Shown here: piece after piece, positions 47,517-55,661 of the stretch
Layout of the letters: each line of letters opens with the position of its first letter
How positions within the stretch are numbered: position 1 is the first letter of the stretch
NCBI GenBank assembly: GCA_964413535.1
Contig: CAYPTB010000051.1
Location: 1 to 64,000 of the forward strand
DNA length: 64,000 nucleotides
From: CAYPTB01 sp964413535
GTDB taxonomy: Bacteria; Planctomycetota; UBA1135; GCA-002686595
Reading direction: 5' to 3'
Notes under the pieces: model-generated
What the model was told of the DNA's origin: nothing
Seen by the model: the letters and a program-made list of their open reading frames with translations, nothing else
The model's database searches: none
Made by a program: the position numbers and the translations under genes

Positions 47517-49094
47517 GTGAGACGCTCACTCAGGGCACGCGTGCTCTTGCTGGTGGCGTTGTTCAACGCCCTCGCGTTCGCGACCGCGGCGCCGTTCCTG
47601 TACCGCCGCGTGGACGAAGCCAACGCACGCTCCGCCGGGAAGGAGATCGGAACGCTGATCCAGGCGACGATCCGTCCCCAGGGCGACGTGAACGTCGCGC
47701 GCATCCTCGAGTGGGCGTCGTGGCCGATCGTGGAGGACGCGATCGTCGTGGACTCCAACATCGAGCGCCTGTCGAACGGCGGCATCCTGCCGCGCGGGGT
47801 CGTGTTGAATCCCGTCGGGAGTGCGCGCCGCTCGGTCGACTTCGACCTCGGCGCCGTGCTGCGGGCGGCCCTCGGCGCCATGCAGACGGGGAAGCCCGTG
47901 ACGGGGGTCCTGGGGGGCCGCGCGGTGCCGATCGAAGGGCCGCGGGGAATCTGGGGGGCTTGTTGGGTCCGCACGGCGGCGCCCTTGGACCTGGGGCCGT
48001 TGTTCGCCAACCTGGTGCCTTGGTTCCTCTTCTCGACGCTCTTGCTCACGGGGGTGACCTTCTTCGCGTTGCGACAGTTGGTCCTCGCGCCCGTGGAGGT
48101 GCTCGCGGATGGTGCCCGACGGGTTCGGGACGGGGATCTCGACACGCGCCTGCCCGAGCCGTCGCGGACGGACGAGATCGCCGACCTGATGCGTGCCTTC
48201 AACACCATGACGGCGACGGTGCGGGGCTTCAACGAGCGGTTGCGCCAGGAAGTCGACCGCGCGACCGAGGAGGCGCGGCGGGCCCAGGGTGCGGCGATGA
48301 CTCAGCGCCGACTGGCAGCCATGGGGGAGCTCGCGGCCGGGATCGCGCACGAGATCAACAATCCCCTCGGAGGGCTGGTCAATGCCGTGGAGACGCTCCA
48401 GCGTGACGACCTGTCCACGGAGAAGCGGACGCAGTACCTCGAGCTCTTGGCGAGCGGCCTCGAGCGCATCAAGACCACAGTGAGCCGCCTGCTGCGCTTC
48501 ACTCCCCGCGACTCGCGCATGGCCGCCGTCGCTCCCGAGGAGGTTTGTGCGGACGCGCTGTCGCTCGTGCAGCACCGCGCGACGGAAGAGGGCGTGCGCA
48601 CCTACCTGCACCTTCCCGGGTGCGAGCCGGTGAGAGTCGGGGAGGATGCTCGGGATCCGCCCCTGGGCTCGAGCATCAAGCTCCCCAGGGTTCTCGGCGC
48701 ACGCAACGAGCTCGGGCAAGCCGTTCTCAACCTGCTCGTGAACGCCCTCGACGCGCACGCCTCCGACGATCGCACCCGACTCGAGCCCCCGCGCATCGAC
48801 GTGCGCCTCGCGCAGACCGAGGGCGGCGTCGAGGTCACCGTCCTGGACGACGGGCCCGGCGTCGAGTCGGAGCAGCTCCTGCACGTCTCCGACCTCTTCT
48901 ACACGACCAAGGACGTCGGCAAGGGCACGGGGCTCGGCCTCTCGATCGTGCACAAGGTCGTGGCGAACCACGGCGGGCGCGTCGTCATCGAGAGCCGCGC
49001 CGGCTCGGGATTCTCGGTCAGGCTCTGGTTGCCGGCCTACCCCGGCGATCCCGCCGTGGCCGCCGGCTCGCCGAGCCCAGGAGGGCATGCGTGA
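47517..49094 (+). CDS. Sensor histidine kinase
   Basis: A 525-residue membrane kinase. TM1 is near residues 8-28 and TM2 near 160-180 (LLLTGVTFFALRQLVLAPV), enclosing a sensor region of about 130 residues; a HAMP domain follows (VRDGDLDTRLPEPSRTDEIADLMRAFNTM). HisKA has AAGIAHEINNPLGGLV, the phosphorylatable His near residue 275. The HATPase domain has NELGQAVLNLLVNALDAH, DDGPGV, and GTGLGLSIVHKVV. No response regulator gene is adjacent. The start GTG is two bases after pilC, and the stop overlaps the next start in GTGA. Confidence 0.92.
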   Translation: MRRSLRARVLLLVALFNALAFATAAPFLYRRVDEANARSAGKEIGTLIQATIRPQGDVNVARILEWASWPIVEDAIVVDSNIERLSNGGILPRGVVLNPVGSARRSVDFDLGAVLRAALGAMQTGKPVTGVLGGRAVPIEGPRGIWGACWVRTAAPLDLGPLFANLVPWFLFSTLLLTGVTFFALRQLVLAPVEVLADGARRVRDGDLDTRLPEPSRTDEIADLMRAFNTMTATVRGFNERLRQEVDRATEEARRAQGAAMTQRRLAAMGELAAGIAHEINNPLGGLVNAVETLQRDDLSTEKRTQYLELLASGLERIKTTVSRLLRFTPRDSRMAAVAPEEVCADALSLVQHRATEEGVRTYLHLPGCEPVRVGEDARDPPLGSSIKLPRVLGARNELGQAVLNLLVNALDAHASDDRTRLEPPRIDVRLAQTEGGVEVTVLDDGPGVESEQLLHVSDLFYTTKDVGKGTGLGLSIVHKVVANHGGRVVIESRAGSGFSVRLWLPAYPGDPAVAAGSPSPGGHA

Positions 49095-50332
49095 GCCTCG
49101 ACCACGTCGATCCCTGGATCTGGCCGCTGCTCGCGTTCCTGCTGTTCGTCTCGGGTTGCTTCAGCGCGACGGAGACAGCGCTGTTCAACTTGAAGCCCGG
49201 GGAACGAGCCCGCGCCAAAACCGCGGTCCGCGAGCTCATCGCGCACCCGCGGGATCTGCTCGTGACCGTCCTGCTCGCGAACCTGATCGTGAATCTCCTG
49301 TTCTTCGCGTTCGCGCTGCGGCTCGTCCCGCCGAACCATCCCGGCGGAGGATTGGCGCTGAGCGCGGGCGCGCTGCTGGTCGTCGTCGTGTTCGGCGAGA
49401 TCCTGCCGAAGACGATCGGGCTGCGCGGCAGCCCGTTCGTGTCGCGGGTCCTCGGTCCCCCGTTCCTGCTGCTCGTGCGGGCCCTCGGGCCCGTGCGACG
49501 CGTGGTCTCCGTCCTGCTCGCGTGGGTCCTGTCCCTCTTCGGACGACGCTTCCACGAAGGTCGCGGTCTGACACCGGAAGCTCTCGCCCAGGTGCTCGAG
49601 CACAGCGCCGACCAGGGCGTGCTGCACGAGACCGAGGCCGACTTCCTCTCGGAGATCGTCGAGCTGGGCGGCATCCGCGTGCGGGAGATCATGACCCCGC
49701 GCGTGGACCTGGTGTTCCTGGACCTCTTGCGCGATCGGCGGGAGGACGTTGTCGAGCGCGCCTTGAGCCAGCGGCTCTCCTGGCTGCCCGTGGTGCGGAA
49801 CGGTCCGGACGAAGTCGTGGGACGCGTGGCCGTACGCGACCTCGTGAATCAGCCCGACCGGCCGGTGAGCCAGTTGGTCGTGCCGGTCAAGTTCGTTCCG
49901 GAGGTGGCGAGTGCGCTCGACCTGCTCCACGGACTGCGCGAGGATCGCACGGCCGAAGCCGTCGTCGTCGACGAGTGGGGGGGGACCGCCGGCGTCGTGA
50001 CCATCGAGGACATCTTCGAGGAGATCGTGGGAGATCTTCGCGAGGAGGAAGAGGTTCCCGAGCGCGCGGCCGTTCCGCTCGGCGAGGGACGCCACCGGGT
50101 CGACGGAGGCCTCTCGATCCGCGATTGGAACGAGGAATTCGGCACGCGCGTGGTGCCGACCGAGTTCGAGACCGTGGGGGGATTCGTCACGGCGTTGCTG
50201 GGCCGCATTCCGAGACACGGCGATGTCGTTCGGTACGGTCCGCTCGAGATGGAAGTCCACGAGGTGCGCGGGCGGCGCATCCTGTCGGTCGACATCCACC
50301 TCGCCCCGGAATCGGAGGAGTTGCACGCGTGA
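49091..50332 (+). CDS. CNNM/CorC-type transporter-like protein (DUF21-CBS-CorC_HlyC)
   Basis: A 413-residue membrane protein. Four hydrophobic segments belong to the DUF21 domain with SGCFSATETALFNLKPGERAR and VFGEILPKTIGLRGSPFVS. Two CBS domains follow (VREIMTPRVDLVFLDLLRDR and VVGRVAVRDLVNQPD), then a transport-associated CorC_HlyC domain with EEIVGDLREEE and ETVGGFVTALLG. Such proteins are thought to export or sense magnesium or other divalent ions. It starts at a GTG overlapping the kinase stop by four bases. Confidence 0.88.
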   Translation: MSLDHVDPWIWPLLAFLLFVSGCFSATETALFNLKPGERARAKTAVRELIAHPRDLLVTVLLANLIVNLLFFAFALRLVPPNHPGGGLALSAGALLVVVVFGEILPKTIGLRGSPFVSRVLGPPFLLLVRALGPVRRVVSVLLAWVLSLFGRRFHEGRGLTPEALAQVLEHSADQGVLHETEADFLSEIVELGGIRVREIMTPRVDLVFLDLLRDRREDVVERALSQRLSWLPVVRNGPDEVVGRVAVRDLVNQPDRPVSQLVVPVKFVPEVASALDLLHGLREDRTAEAVVVDEWGGTAGVVTIEDIFEEIVGDLREEEEVPERAAVPLGEGRHRVDGGLSIRDWNEEFGTRVVPTEFETVGGFVTALLGRIPRHGDVVRYGPLEMEVHEVRGRRILSVDIHLAPESEELHA

Positions 50333-51300
50333 CGCTCCCCGTGGTGCTCTCCCTCGCGCTCTTGCTGCTCCTCCTCTCGGCGATGTTCTCCGGGTCCGAG
50401 ACGGGTTTCTATTGCTTGTCTTCCTTGCGCGTGGAGGCGGACGCCGTTCACGGCCGGCGTTCCGGTCGCCTCGTGCGCTGGCTGCGGCGCGACGAGTACA
50501 CGCTGCTCGTCACGATCCTCGTTGCGAACAACCTGGTGAACCAGCTCCTGACGATCCTCACGGAGACTTACGTGTCCCGGTCGGGACTCGTCGGCGCTGC
50601 CTGGACCGAGATCGCGGTCACCGCAGGTCTCACGCCCGTCTTGTTCTTCGCCGCGGAACTGCTTCCCAAGGAGCTCTTCCGACACCGCCCACATCTCCTG
50701 GTGGGGTTCTTCGCTCCCCTGATCGCAGCGACTCGAGTCCTCCTGTTGCCCATCGTGATACCCCTGCGCGGGCTCGTGCACCTCGCCGTGCGATCGATGC
50801 GCGTCGAAGAGAGCGATCTGTCGCGCGCCCTCGGCCACGAGTCGGTCGTGGACCTGATCGCGGAGGGCGCGCGCGCCGGACGGCTCGAGCCCCACGTCGA
50901 GCGCCTGGCGCTCAACGTGCTCGCCCTGCGCAAGACCTCGGTCGAACGGGTGATGGTTCCGTGGGGGCGCGTGGAGGCGCTCGATACCGCGCAGCCGGAC
51001 GAGGATCTCCGCCGCAGGGCCACCCATTCGCGCTTCAGCCGACTGCCGGTCGTGGGCGGGGACGGAGTCCTGGGCTACGTGCACCAGATCGATCTCCTGC
51101 GAGCCGGACCGGGAGCCCGCTTGCAGGATCACCTGCGGCCCCTGCCGGCGCTTCCACCGGACCTGTCCCTGGACCGCGCCATCCTCCGGCTCCGACGCAC
51201 GGGTCAGCGAGCCGCGCTGGTGGGCACGGGTGCGGCACCGCGCGGGTTCGTGACCTTGAAGGATCTCGTCGAGACGATCTCGGGGGACCTCCAGGTCTAG
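50329..51300 (+). CDS. CNNM-type membrane protein lacking CorC_HlyC domain
   Basis: A 323-residue paralogue of the preceding gene. The DUF21 domain shows MFSGSETGFYCLSSLRVEADA, NNLVNQLLTILTETY and FFAAELLPKELFRHRP. CBS-like sequence follows (SVERVMVPWGRVEAL, SRLPVVGGDGVLGYV, APRGFVTLKDLVETI). It lacks the C-terminal CorC_HlyC domain of its partner. GTGA overlap with the previous stop suggests coupling. The two may form a heteromer. Confidence 0.85.
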   Translation: MTLPVVLSLALLLLLLSAMFSGSETGFYCLSSLRVEADAVHGRRSGRLVRWLRRDEYTLLVTILVANNLVNQLLTILTETYVSRSGLVGAAWTEIAVTAGLTPVLFFAAELLPKELFRHRPHLLVGFFAPLIAATRVLLLPIVIPLRGLVHLAVRSMRVEESDLSRALGHESVVDLIAEGARAGRLEPHVERLALNVLALRKTSVERVMVPWGRVEALDTAQPDEDLRRRATHSRFSRLPVVGGDGVLGYVHQIDLLRAGPGARLQDHLRPLPALPPDLSLDRAILRLRRTGQRAALVGTGAAPRGFVTLKDLVETISGDLQV

Positions 51301-51413
51301 GAGCGCGATTCTCCGACCCTTGGAGGCAACCGAGCTCGCCCGCTAGGATAGGATCCTCGCTCGGGCGCGGCCGGGTCTCCCGCAGCCCTGCGCTCGATGC
51401 TCGAACTCGTCCG

Positions 51414-51806
51414 ATGACGCGAAGGATGGAAGGCCCTGCGTGGTTCCTCTCGGCGGGGGTGCTGCTCGCGGCTGCCGGTTGGGCCGTCGAGTCGCGTCAG
51501 GATGCCGGCATCCCGGTCCCGGGGCCGACGGCTTTCGGGACCGCCGACTCCAACGATCGGATGATCGCCGTCACGGGGGTCGACGTCACCGGCTCCTCGG
51601 TGTTGTACGTGGTCGACACGCTGGAGAAGCGCTTGTCGGTCTACCAAGCCGATGGCGGCGGCCGGAGCACCTCCGGGATCCGTTGGGTCGGCGCTCGCAA
51701 CATCGGTCTCGACTTCGCGGTGGACGGATGGAACGACCACTCGGAGGTCAGCTACAAGGATCTGCGGGACAAACTGGAGCCCCGTCGCGGGGCCACCGAT
51801 CGCTAG
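51414..51806 (+). CDS. Exported hypothetical protein
   Basis: A 130-residue protein with a signal peptide (GPAWFLSAGVLLAAAGWAV). The mature part includes NDRMIAVTGVDVTGSSVLYVVDTLEKRLSVYQADG-like text, with LYVVDTLEKRLSVYQ seen, which resembles beta-propeller or NHL-like strands, but the protein is too short for a propeller. The family is unknown to me. Two TAGGAT-like -10 hexamers (51344-51354) lie about 60 bases upstream. Confidence 0.65.
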   Translation: MTRRMEGPAWFLSAGVLLAAAGWAVESRQDAGIPVPGPTAFGTADSNDRMIAVTGVDVTGSSVLYVVDTLEKRLSVYQADGGGRSTSGIRWVGARNIGLDFAVDGWNDHSEVSYKDLRDKLEPRRGATDR

Positions 51807-51842
51807 CCTTCTCGCACTCTCTTCAACCCCAGGAAGATCTCC

Positions 51843-52406
51843 GTGGCAAACGAACAGTTCTTCAGCTTCGACGAGGCCCTAGACGAGCTCCGCCTGAAAG
51901 AGGAGGAGCTGAAGCGCCTCGTCTCGGAAGGCGAGATTCGGGCGTTCCGAGAGGGCGAAACCATGAAACTGCGGCGCGCGGACGTCGAGGCGCTCCGCAC
52001 CGAGCTCTCGGGGGGCGAGGTCGTGGACCTGGGAGACGTGGGAGAGGACCTGGTCTTCGAGGACGACGTCCGGGGCGCTCCGGCGGGAATGGCGACCGAG
52101 GAGATCTCCGAGGCGGACACCCTGATCGAGGACGACGTCGAGGATCTCGGGGAGATCGACGGGGAAATCGATCTCGACGAGAGCGACGACGGAGCGCGGG
52201 TGGCGGCGGGTCGTGTGCGTCGTACGTCGACGTCCCTCACCCCCGCCGTCGAGAGCGAATCCGAGGAGCTGTGGGTGCGGGGCCTCATGCTCGTCACGAC
52301 GGCGATCCTCGTCCTGTCCATTCCGGTCTGTCTCGCGGCGACGTCGGGGGAGCTCACCGGGCTGGCCAGCGGGATCGCCGGCCTGTTCGCCGAGATTCCC
52401 GAGTAG
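51843..52406 (+). CDS. Membrane-tethered excisionase-like HTH protein
   Basis: A 187-residue protein with an N-terminal MerR/excisionase-type winged HTH (FSFDEALDELRLKEEEL, then RLVSEGEIRAFREGETMKLR). A very acidic linker of about 65 residues (EDDVEDLGEIDGEIDLDESDDG) follows, then one transmembrane helix near the C-terminus (GLMLVTTAILVLSIPVCLA). The layout is a DNA- or protein-binding head tethered to the membrane. It starts with GTG at 51843 with AGGAAGA nine bases upstream. Its partner is not known. Confidence 0.8.
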   Translation: MANEQFFSFDEALDELRLKEEELKRLVSEGEIRAFREGETMKLRRADVEALRTELSGGEVVDLGDVGEDLVFEDDVRGAPAGMATEEISEADTLIEDDVEDLGEIDGEIDLDESDDGARVAAGRVRRTSTSLTPAVESESEELWVRGLMLVTTAILVLSIPVCLAATSGELTGLASGIAGLFAEIPE

Positions 52407-52557
52407 GTCGTCTCGGAGCGAGGGTCGCTCGCAGGTCGTGGATGATGCGCCTGCCCGCTGCACGAGCCCATCCGTTCGCTTGAACGGCGACTCCCGACGG
52501 GATATGCATAGGCTCGTCGAAGGGTGCAACGCTGCTACGGCGGAAGGGATCGAAAAC

Positions 52558-53301
52558 ATGACTGCCAACGTGAGACGGGCGTTCCGACGCTGGATCGTCC
52601 TCCCCTGCATCGCCCTTTCCATGACCGGGCTCCATTCCTGCGTCACGGCGCAGCGCTACAAGGAGTCCCAGGACACGGCCAAGCTGTACCAGCGGATGGT
52701 CCACGACCTCGAGCTGTATCAGGACCAGCTCGAAGCCGAGGTCGACGCGCTGCGTTCCAAGGTGGCCCTCGGTGGGGGCGAGCTCGCGATGGATGCGACC
52801 TACGCGAGTTCGATCGACGCGCGCCTGGAAGAGCTCAAGCAGATGGAGGCGCGCATCGCCGGCGTTTCCGACACCGCGGGTGTTTCGCTCGTGACGTTCG
52901 AGGGGGGCTACGGTTATCGCCTCCAGGACTCGGTCCTCTTCGACTCCGGTTCATCCGAGGTGCGCTCCAATGGAAAGGCGGTCCTGGCGCAACTCGCGCG
53001 CGAGATCAAGGCTCGACCCTACGTGCGCGTCTGGGTGCGGGGGCACACCGACAGCGATCCGATCGTCAAGCAACAGACGAAGGAGCGCTATCCGCACGGG
53101 AACCTGGAGCTCTCCGCGGCGCGCTCCGTCGAGGTGGCCTCTCTCCTCGTCGCGGATGGAGTCGTCGACATGAAGCGCGTCGTCGTTGCGGGCCTCGGCC
53201 CCAACGAGCCGGTAGTCAAGAACGACTCGGCGGAGAACAAGCAGAAGAACCGTCGTGTCGAGATCTTCGTCGAGGAAGAGAAGGGCGCTGGAGGACGTTA
53301 G
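52558..53301 (+). CDS. OmpA family lipoprotein
   Basis: A 247-residue protein. The signal peptide (WIVLPCIALSMTGLHSC) ends in a possible lipobox LHSC. A coiled-coil-like helix follows (MVHDLELYQDQLEAEVDALRSK). The C-terminal OmpA domain has LFDSGSSEVRSNGKAVLAQL, VRGHTDSDPI and AARSVEVASLLVADGV, NRRVEIFV, so it should bind peptidoglycan. An earlier ATG at 52504 would lengthen the N-terminus before the signal and is less likely. Confidence 0.85.
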   Translation: MTANVRRAFRRWIVLPCIALSMTGLHSCVTAQRYKESQDTAKLYQRMVHDLELYQDQLEAEVDALRSKVALGGGELAMDATYASSIDARLEELKQMEARIAGVSDTAGVSLVTFEGGYGYRLQDSVLFDSGSSEVRSNGKAVLAQLAREIKARPYVRVWVRGHTDSDPIVKQQTKERYPHGNLELSAARSVEVASLLVADGVVDMKRVVVAGLGPNEPVVKNDSAENKQKNRRVEIFVEEEKGAGGR

Positions 53302-53347
53302 CCCGCATCCCCAACCAGGGGGCGCTGTAGCCGGCTACGGACGAGAG

Positions 53348-54313
53348 ATGCGGGCTAGGTCGACCGCGCATCTCGTGTCTCCGCGATCTCGCGGCAGGAC
53401 CTGGCTCGTCACGGCCGTCGTCCTCGCGTCCTGCTCGGGTGAGGAGCGGAGTCCGGTGTCGCGCGAGTTGTACGAGCTCGAGCGCATGGCCTTCGTTCCT
53501 CCTGGCCGGTGCCTGCTCGAAGGCTACTCGCCGCCCTTCAACGAGTTCGCCGTGGAGCGAGCTCTGCTCGTGGACATGTTCGAGGTGACACGGGACGATT
53601 GGGAGCACTACTTCGGCGCGCCCGATCCCGATCCCTCGCCGTCCACGGGACTGCTGGACGTGCCGTCGAGCTGGCCCGTGCACTTGTCCCAACTGGAGGC
53701 GCAGGACCTCGCGCGGCGGCGCGGCATGCGACTGCTCTCCGCCAGCGAATGGCTCTATTGCGCTGCGGGTCCCCGGGGCCACCCTTATCCCTGGGGAGGC
53801 CGCTTCCAGGCCTCGGTTGCGAACACCCTCGAACTCGAGCTCGGTCGCCCCGCGCCCGTCGGGACCTTCGAGAAGGGGCGCGGACCGTTCGGATGCTACG
53901 ACCAACTCGGCAACGTCTGGGAATGGGTCTCGGATCGAGTCCTGGGGCGCGGGGACGTCCTCGGCGACTCGAGCCTCGGGGTCGTTTCGGCGATGGGGGG
54001 GAGCTTCAACTATCGTTCGAGTGCCACGTTCCGCCTGCCGGGTGACGCGTCGAGCCGCGTACCCGTCTTCAACGCGCTCAGCCTTGCGCCGGCGACTCGC
54101 GCGCAGGATCTCGGGGTACGCTGCGCCGTCGAAGCAGAGGAGTACCTGTGGAACTTCGCCAGCCGGTTCGGCGAGAACGCGCGAGCGCAGGGGAAACTCG
54201 TCGCCGTGGGGAGGCGCTTCGGGAGCGAGGCTCGGTCCCTGCTGCTCGGTCTCGCGCGCCGCCCGCGCGCACCGAGGTCCCTCCAATGGCTGGCGGAGGG
54301 CGCTTCCGAGTGA
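53348..54313 (+). CDS. FGE/sulfatase-modifying factor-like lipoprotein
   Basis: A 321-residue protein with a signal peptide ending VVLASC (lipobox). The FGE-type fold shows in DMFEVTRDDWEHYFG, LEAQDLARRRGMRLLSASEWLYCAAG, YPWGGRF, PFGCYDQLGNVWEWVSDRV, GGSFNY. These domains are formylglycine generators or simply binding modules. I cannot find the catalytic Cys pair of true FGE, so a structural role is likely. The stop overlaps the rsmA GTG by four bases. Confidence 0.85.
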   Translation: MRARSTAHLVSPRSRGRTWLVTAVVLASCSGEERSPVSRELYELERMAFVPPGRCLLEGYSPPFNEFAVERALLVDMFEVTRDDWEHYFGAPDPDPSPSTGLLDVPSSWPVHLSQLEAQDLARRRGMRLLSASEWLYCAAGPRGHPYPWGGRFQASVANTLELELGRPAPVGTFEKGRGPFGCYDQLGNVWEWVSDRVLGRGDVLGDSSLGVVSAMGGSFNYRSSATFRLPGDASSRVPVFNALSLAPATRAQDLGVRCAVEAEEYLWNFASRFGENARAQGKLVAVGRRFGSEARSLLLGLARRPRAPRSLQWLAEGASE

Positions 54314-55203
54314 GCCGTCGCCCGCCCTGGGGCGAGTTCCGCGCAGCATTGGACGCCGCGGGGTTCCGGCCGGCGCGCAGGCTCGGTCAGAACTTCCTCC
54401 TCGACGAGAACATGGTGTGGCGGATCGCCCGCGACACCGAGCTCGGGAGCGGAGACTTCGCCCTCGAAGTCGGTGCAGGGTGCGGATTCCTCACCGCCGA
54501 GATGGCAACCCTCGGGGTCGAGCTGGTCTCCGTGGAGATCGACCGACGGCTGTTCGAGATCGCCTGTGGGTTCCTCGCGCCCTTCGGGGAGCAAGTGCGC
54601 CTGTTGCGGACGGACGTCCTGGCGGGAAAGCACGCGATCTCGCCGGTGGTGGAGGACGCGCTCGGCGCTCGGGGCAATCGAGCCTGGCACGCCGTCGGGA
54701 ATCTGCCTTATTCCGTGGCCTCGCCGTTGATCGTCGTCCTGGCGCGGCTTTCGGATCCGCCCCGGAGCATGACGGTCCTGGTCCAAGCGGAGGTCGCCGA
54801 GCGGCTCGTGGCATCCCCGGGCTCGCGTTCCCGCGGGACCCTGTCCGCTCGACTCGAGCCGGTGTACGAGGCGCGCATCCTGCGCAGGGTGGCGCCCCAA
54901 CTGTTCTGGCCTCGTCCAAAGGTCGAGAGCGCCGTCGTGCGGTTGGAGCTTCGATCCGAGCGACCGTCGGCCGCCGATCTCGAGCGTCTGGACGACCTGG
55001 TGGACCGGCTGTTCGCGGGCCGTCGGAAGGCCCTGAGGGGGTTGCTCTCCCGGGCTCTCCTGACCCCTGTGGCCGCCGAATCCCTCCTGCAGCGGGTCGG
55101 ACTGGACCCCCTGGTCCGTCCCGAGGCGTTGGGTCGAGAGGCGCTCCGCGACCTCGCCGACGCTCCCGAATGGCGAGATCGAATCCCGCCCCTCATGCCG
55201 TAG
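54310..55203 (+). CDS. rsmA: 16S rRNA (adenine1518/1519-N6) dimethyltransferase RsmA (KsgA)
   Basis: A 297-residue enzyme that dimethylates two adjacent adenines in 16S rRNA helix 45. GQNFLLDENM (from about residue 26) is the family N-terminus, EVGAGCGFLT motif I, VEIDRRLFE the acidic motif, and VGNLPYSVASPLI (about 131) the catalytic NLPY. The C-terminal domain has RPKVESAVVRL and RRKALRGLLSRAL. The GTG at 54310 overlaps the previous stop (GTGA); an ATG at 54286 is an alternative. Identification is firm. Confidence 0.9.
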   Translation: MSRRPPWGEFRAALDAAGFRPARRLGQNFLLDENMVWRIARDTELGSGDFALEVGAGCGFLTAEMATLGVELVSVEIDRRLFEIACGFLAPFGEQVRLLRTDVLAGKHAISPVVEDALGARGNRAWHAVGNLPYSVASPLIVVLARLSDPPRSMTVLVQAEVAERLVASPGSRSRGTLSARLEPVYEARILRRVAPQLFWPRPKVESAVVRLELRSERPSAADLERLDDLVDRLFAGRRKALRGLLSRALLTPVAAESLLQRVGLDPLVRPEALGREALRDLADAPEWRDRIPPLMP

Positions 55204-55661
55204 TTGCTTGTCACTGGGTTTGGCGGTGCTATATTTTCCTATCTCGGGCCAGCGGAGCGGCGCGATTGAAGAGGCGGGTCACGGAGAAGCTTGCCAAGAC
55301 GGCCGAAGCGCACCGCACGCACCTGGGATCCCCGTAATTCCGTCCCTGCGGCCCGTGTTCCATAGAGAAGCGGGAGCGGCCAGGCGAGCTTCTGACGCAA
55401 TCTCGGTCTCCGAGCAGGCGTAACAAGGGTCCCAGCGTTCCCCGGGGCTCGTGCAGAACTCGAGGCGCTCCGCCTTTCGCAGGACTCGAGTCGCGAACCC
55501 GAGTGATCCTTCTCCCCACGCCGGTCACCCCGCCGGCCCGTCGTCCTTCCTTCCCGATCTCCCCGACCGTTCTTCGGCCAAAGTCGTCCGACGTCGTTCC
55601 CCCGTGAAACCCATCGTCCGCGGATTCACGGCCCGGAGCGTGTGACGCGAGAGCCCAGACT
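55204..55661. other. Long leader region before dnaG, no supported gene
   Basis: These 458 bases carry a good sigma-70 promoter at the left edge (55208-55235) and then a leader of about 420 nt to the dnaG start. Short open frames exist but look like non-coding sequence. I looked for rpsU (S21), usual partner of dnaG-rpoD, and found no match. The GC content falls near the promoter. Confidence 0.6.
55208..55235 (+). promoter_or_regulatory. Predicted sigma-70 promoter of dnaG-rpoD
   Basis: TTGTCA at 55208-55213 and TATATT at 55230-55235 are separated by 16 bases. Both hexamers are close to consensus (5/6 each) and stand out in this GC-rich DNA. It directly follows rsmA and points to dnaG. Confidence 0.7.

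Noticed and set aside
55204..55661. rpsU (S21) in front of dnaG
   Set aside because: No frame shows the S21 pattern of short basic helices. A 23-codon stretch beginning with KRRVTEKL has no family fit.
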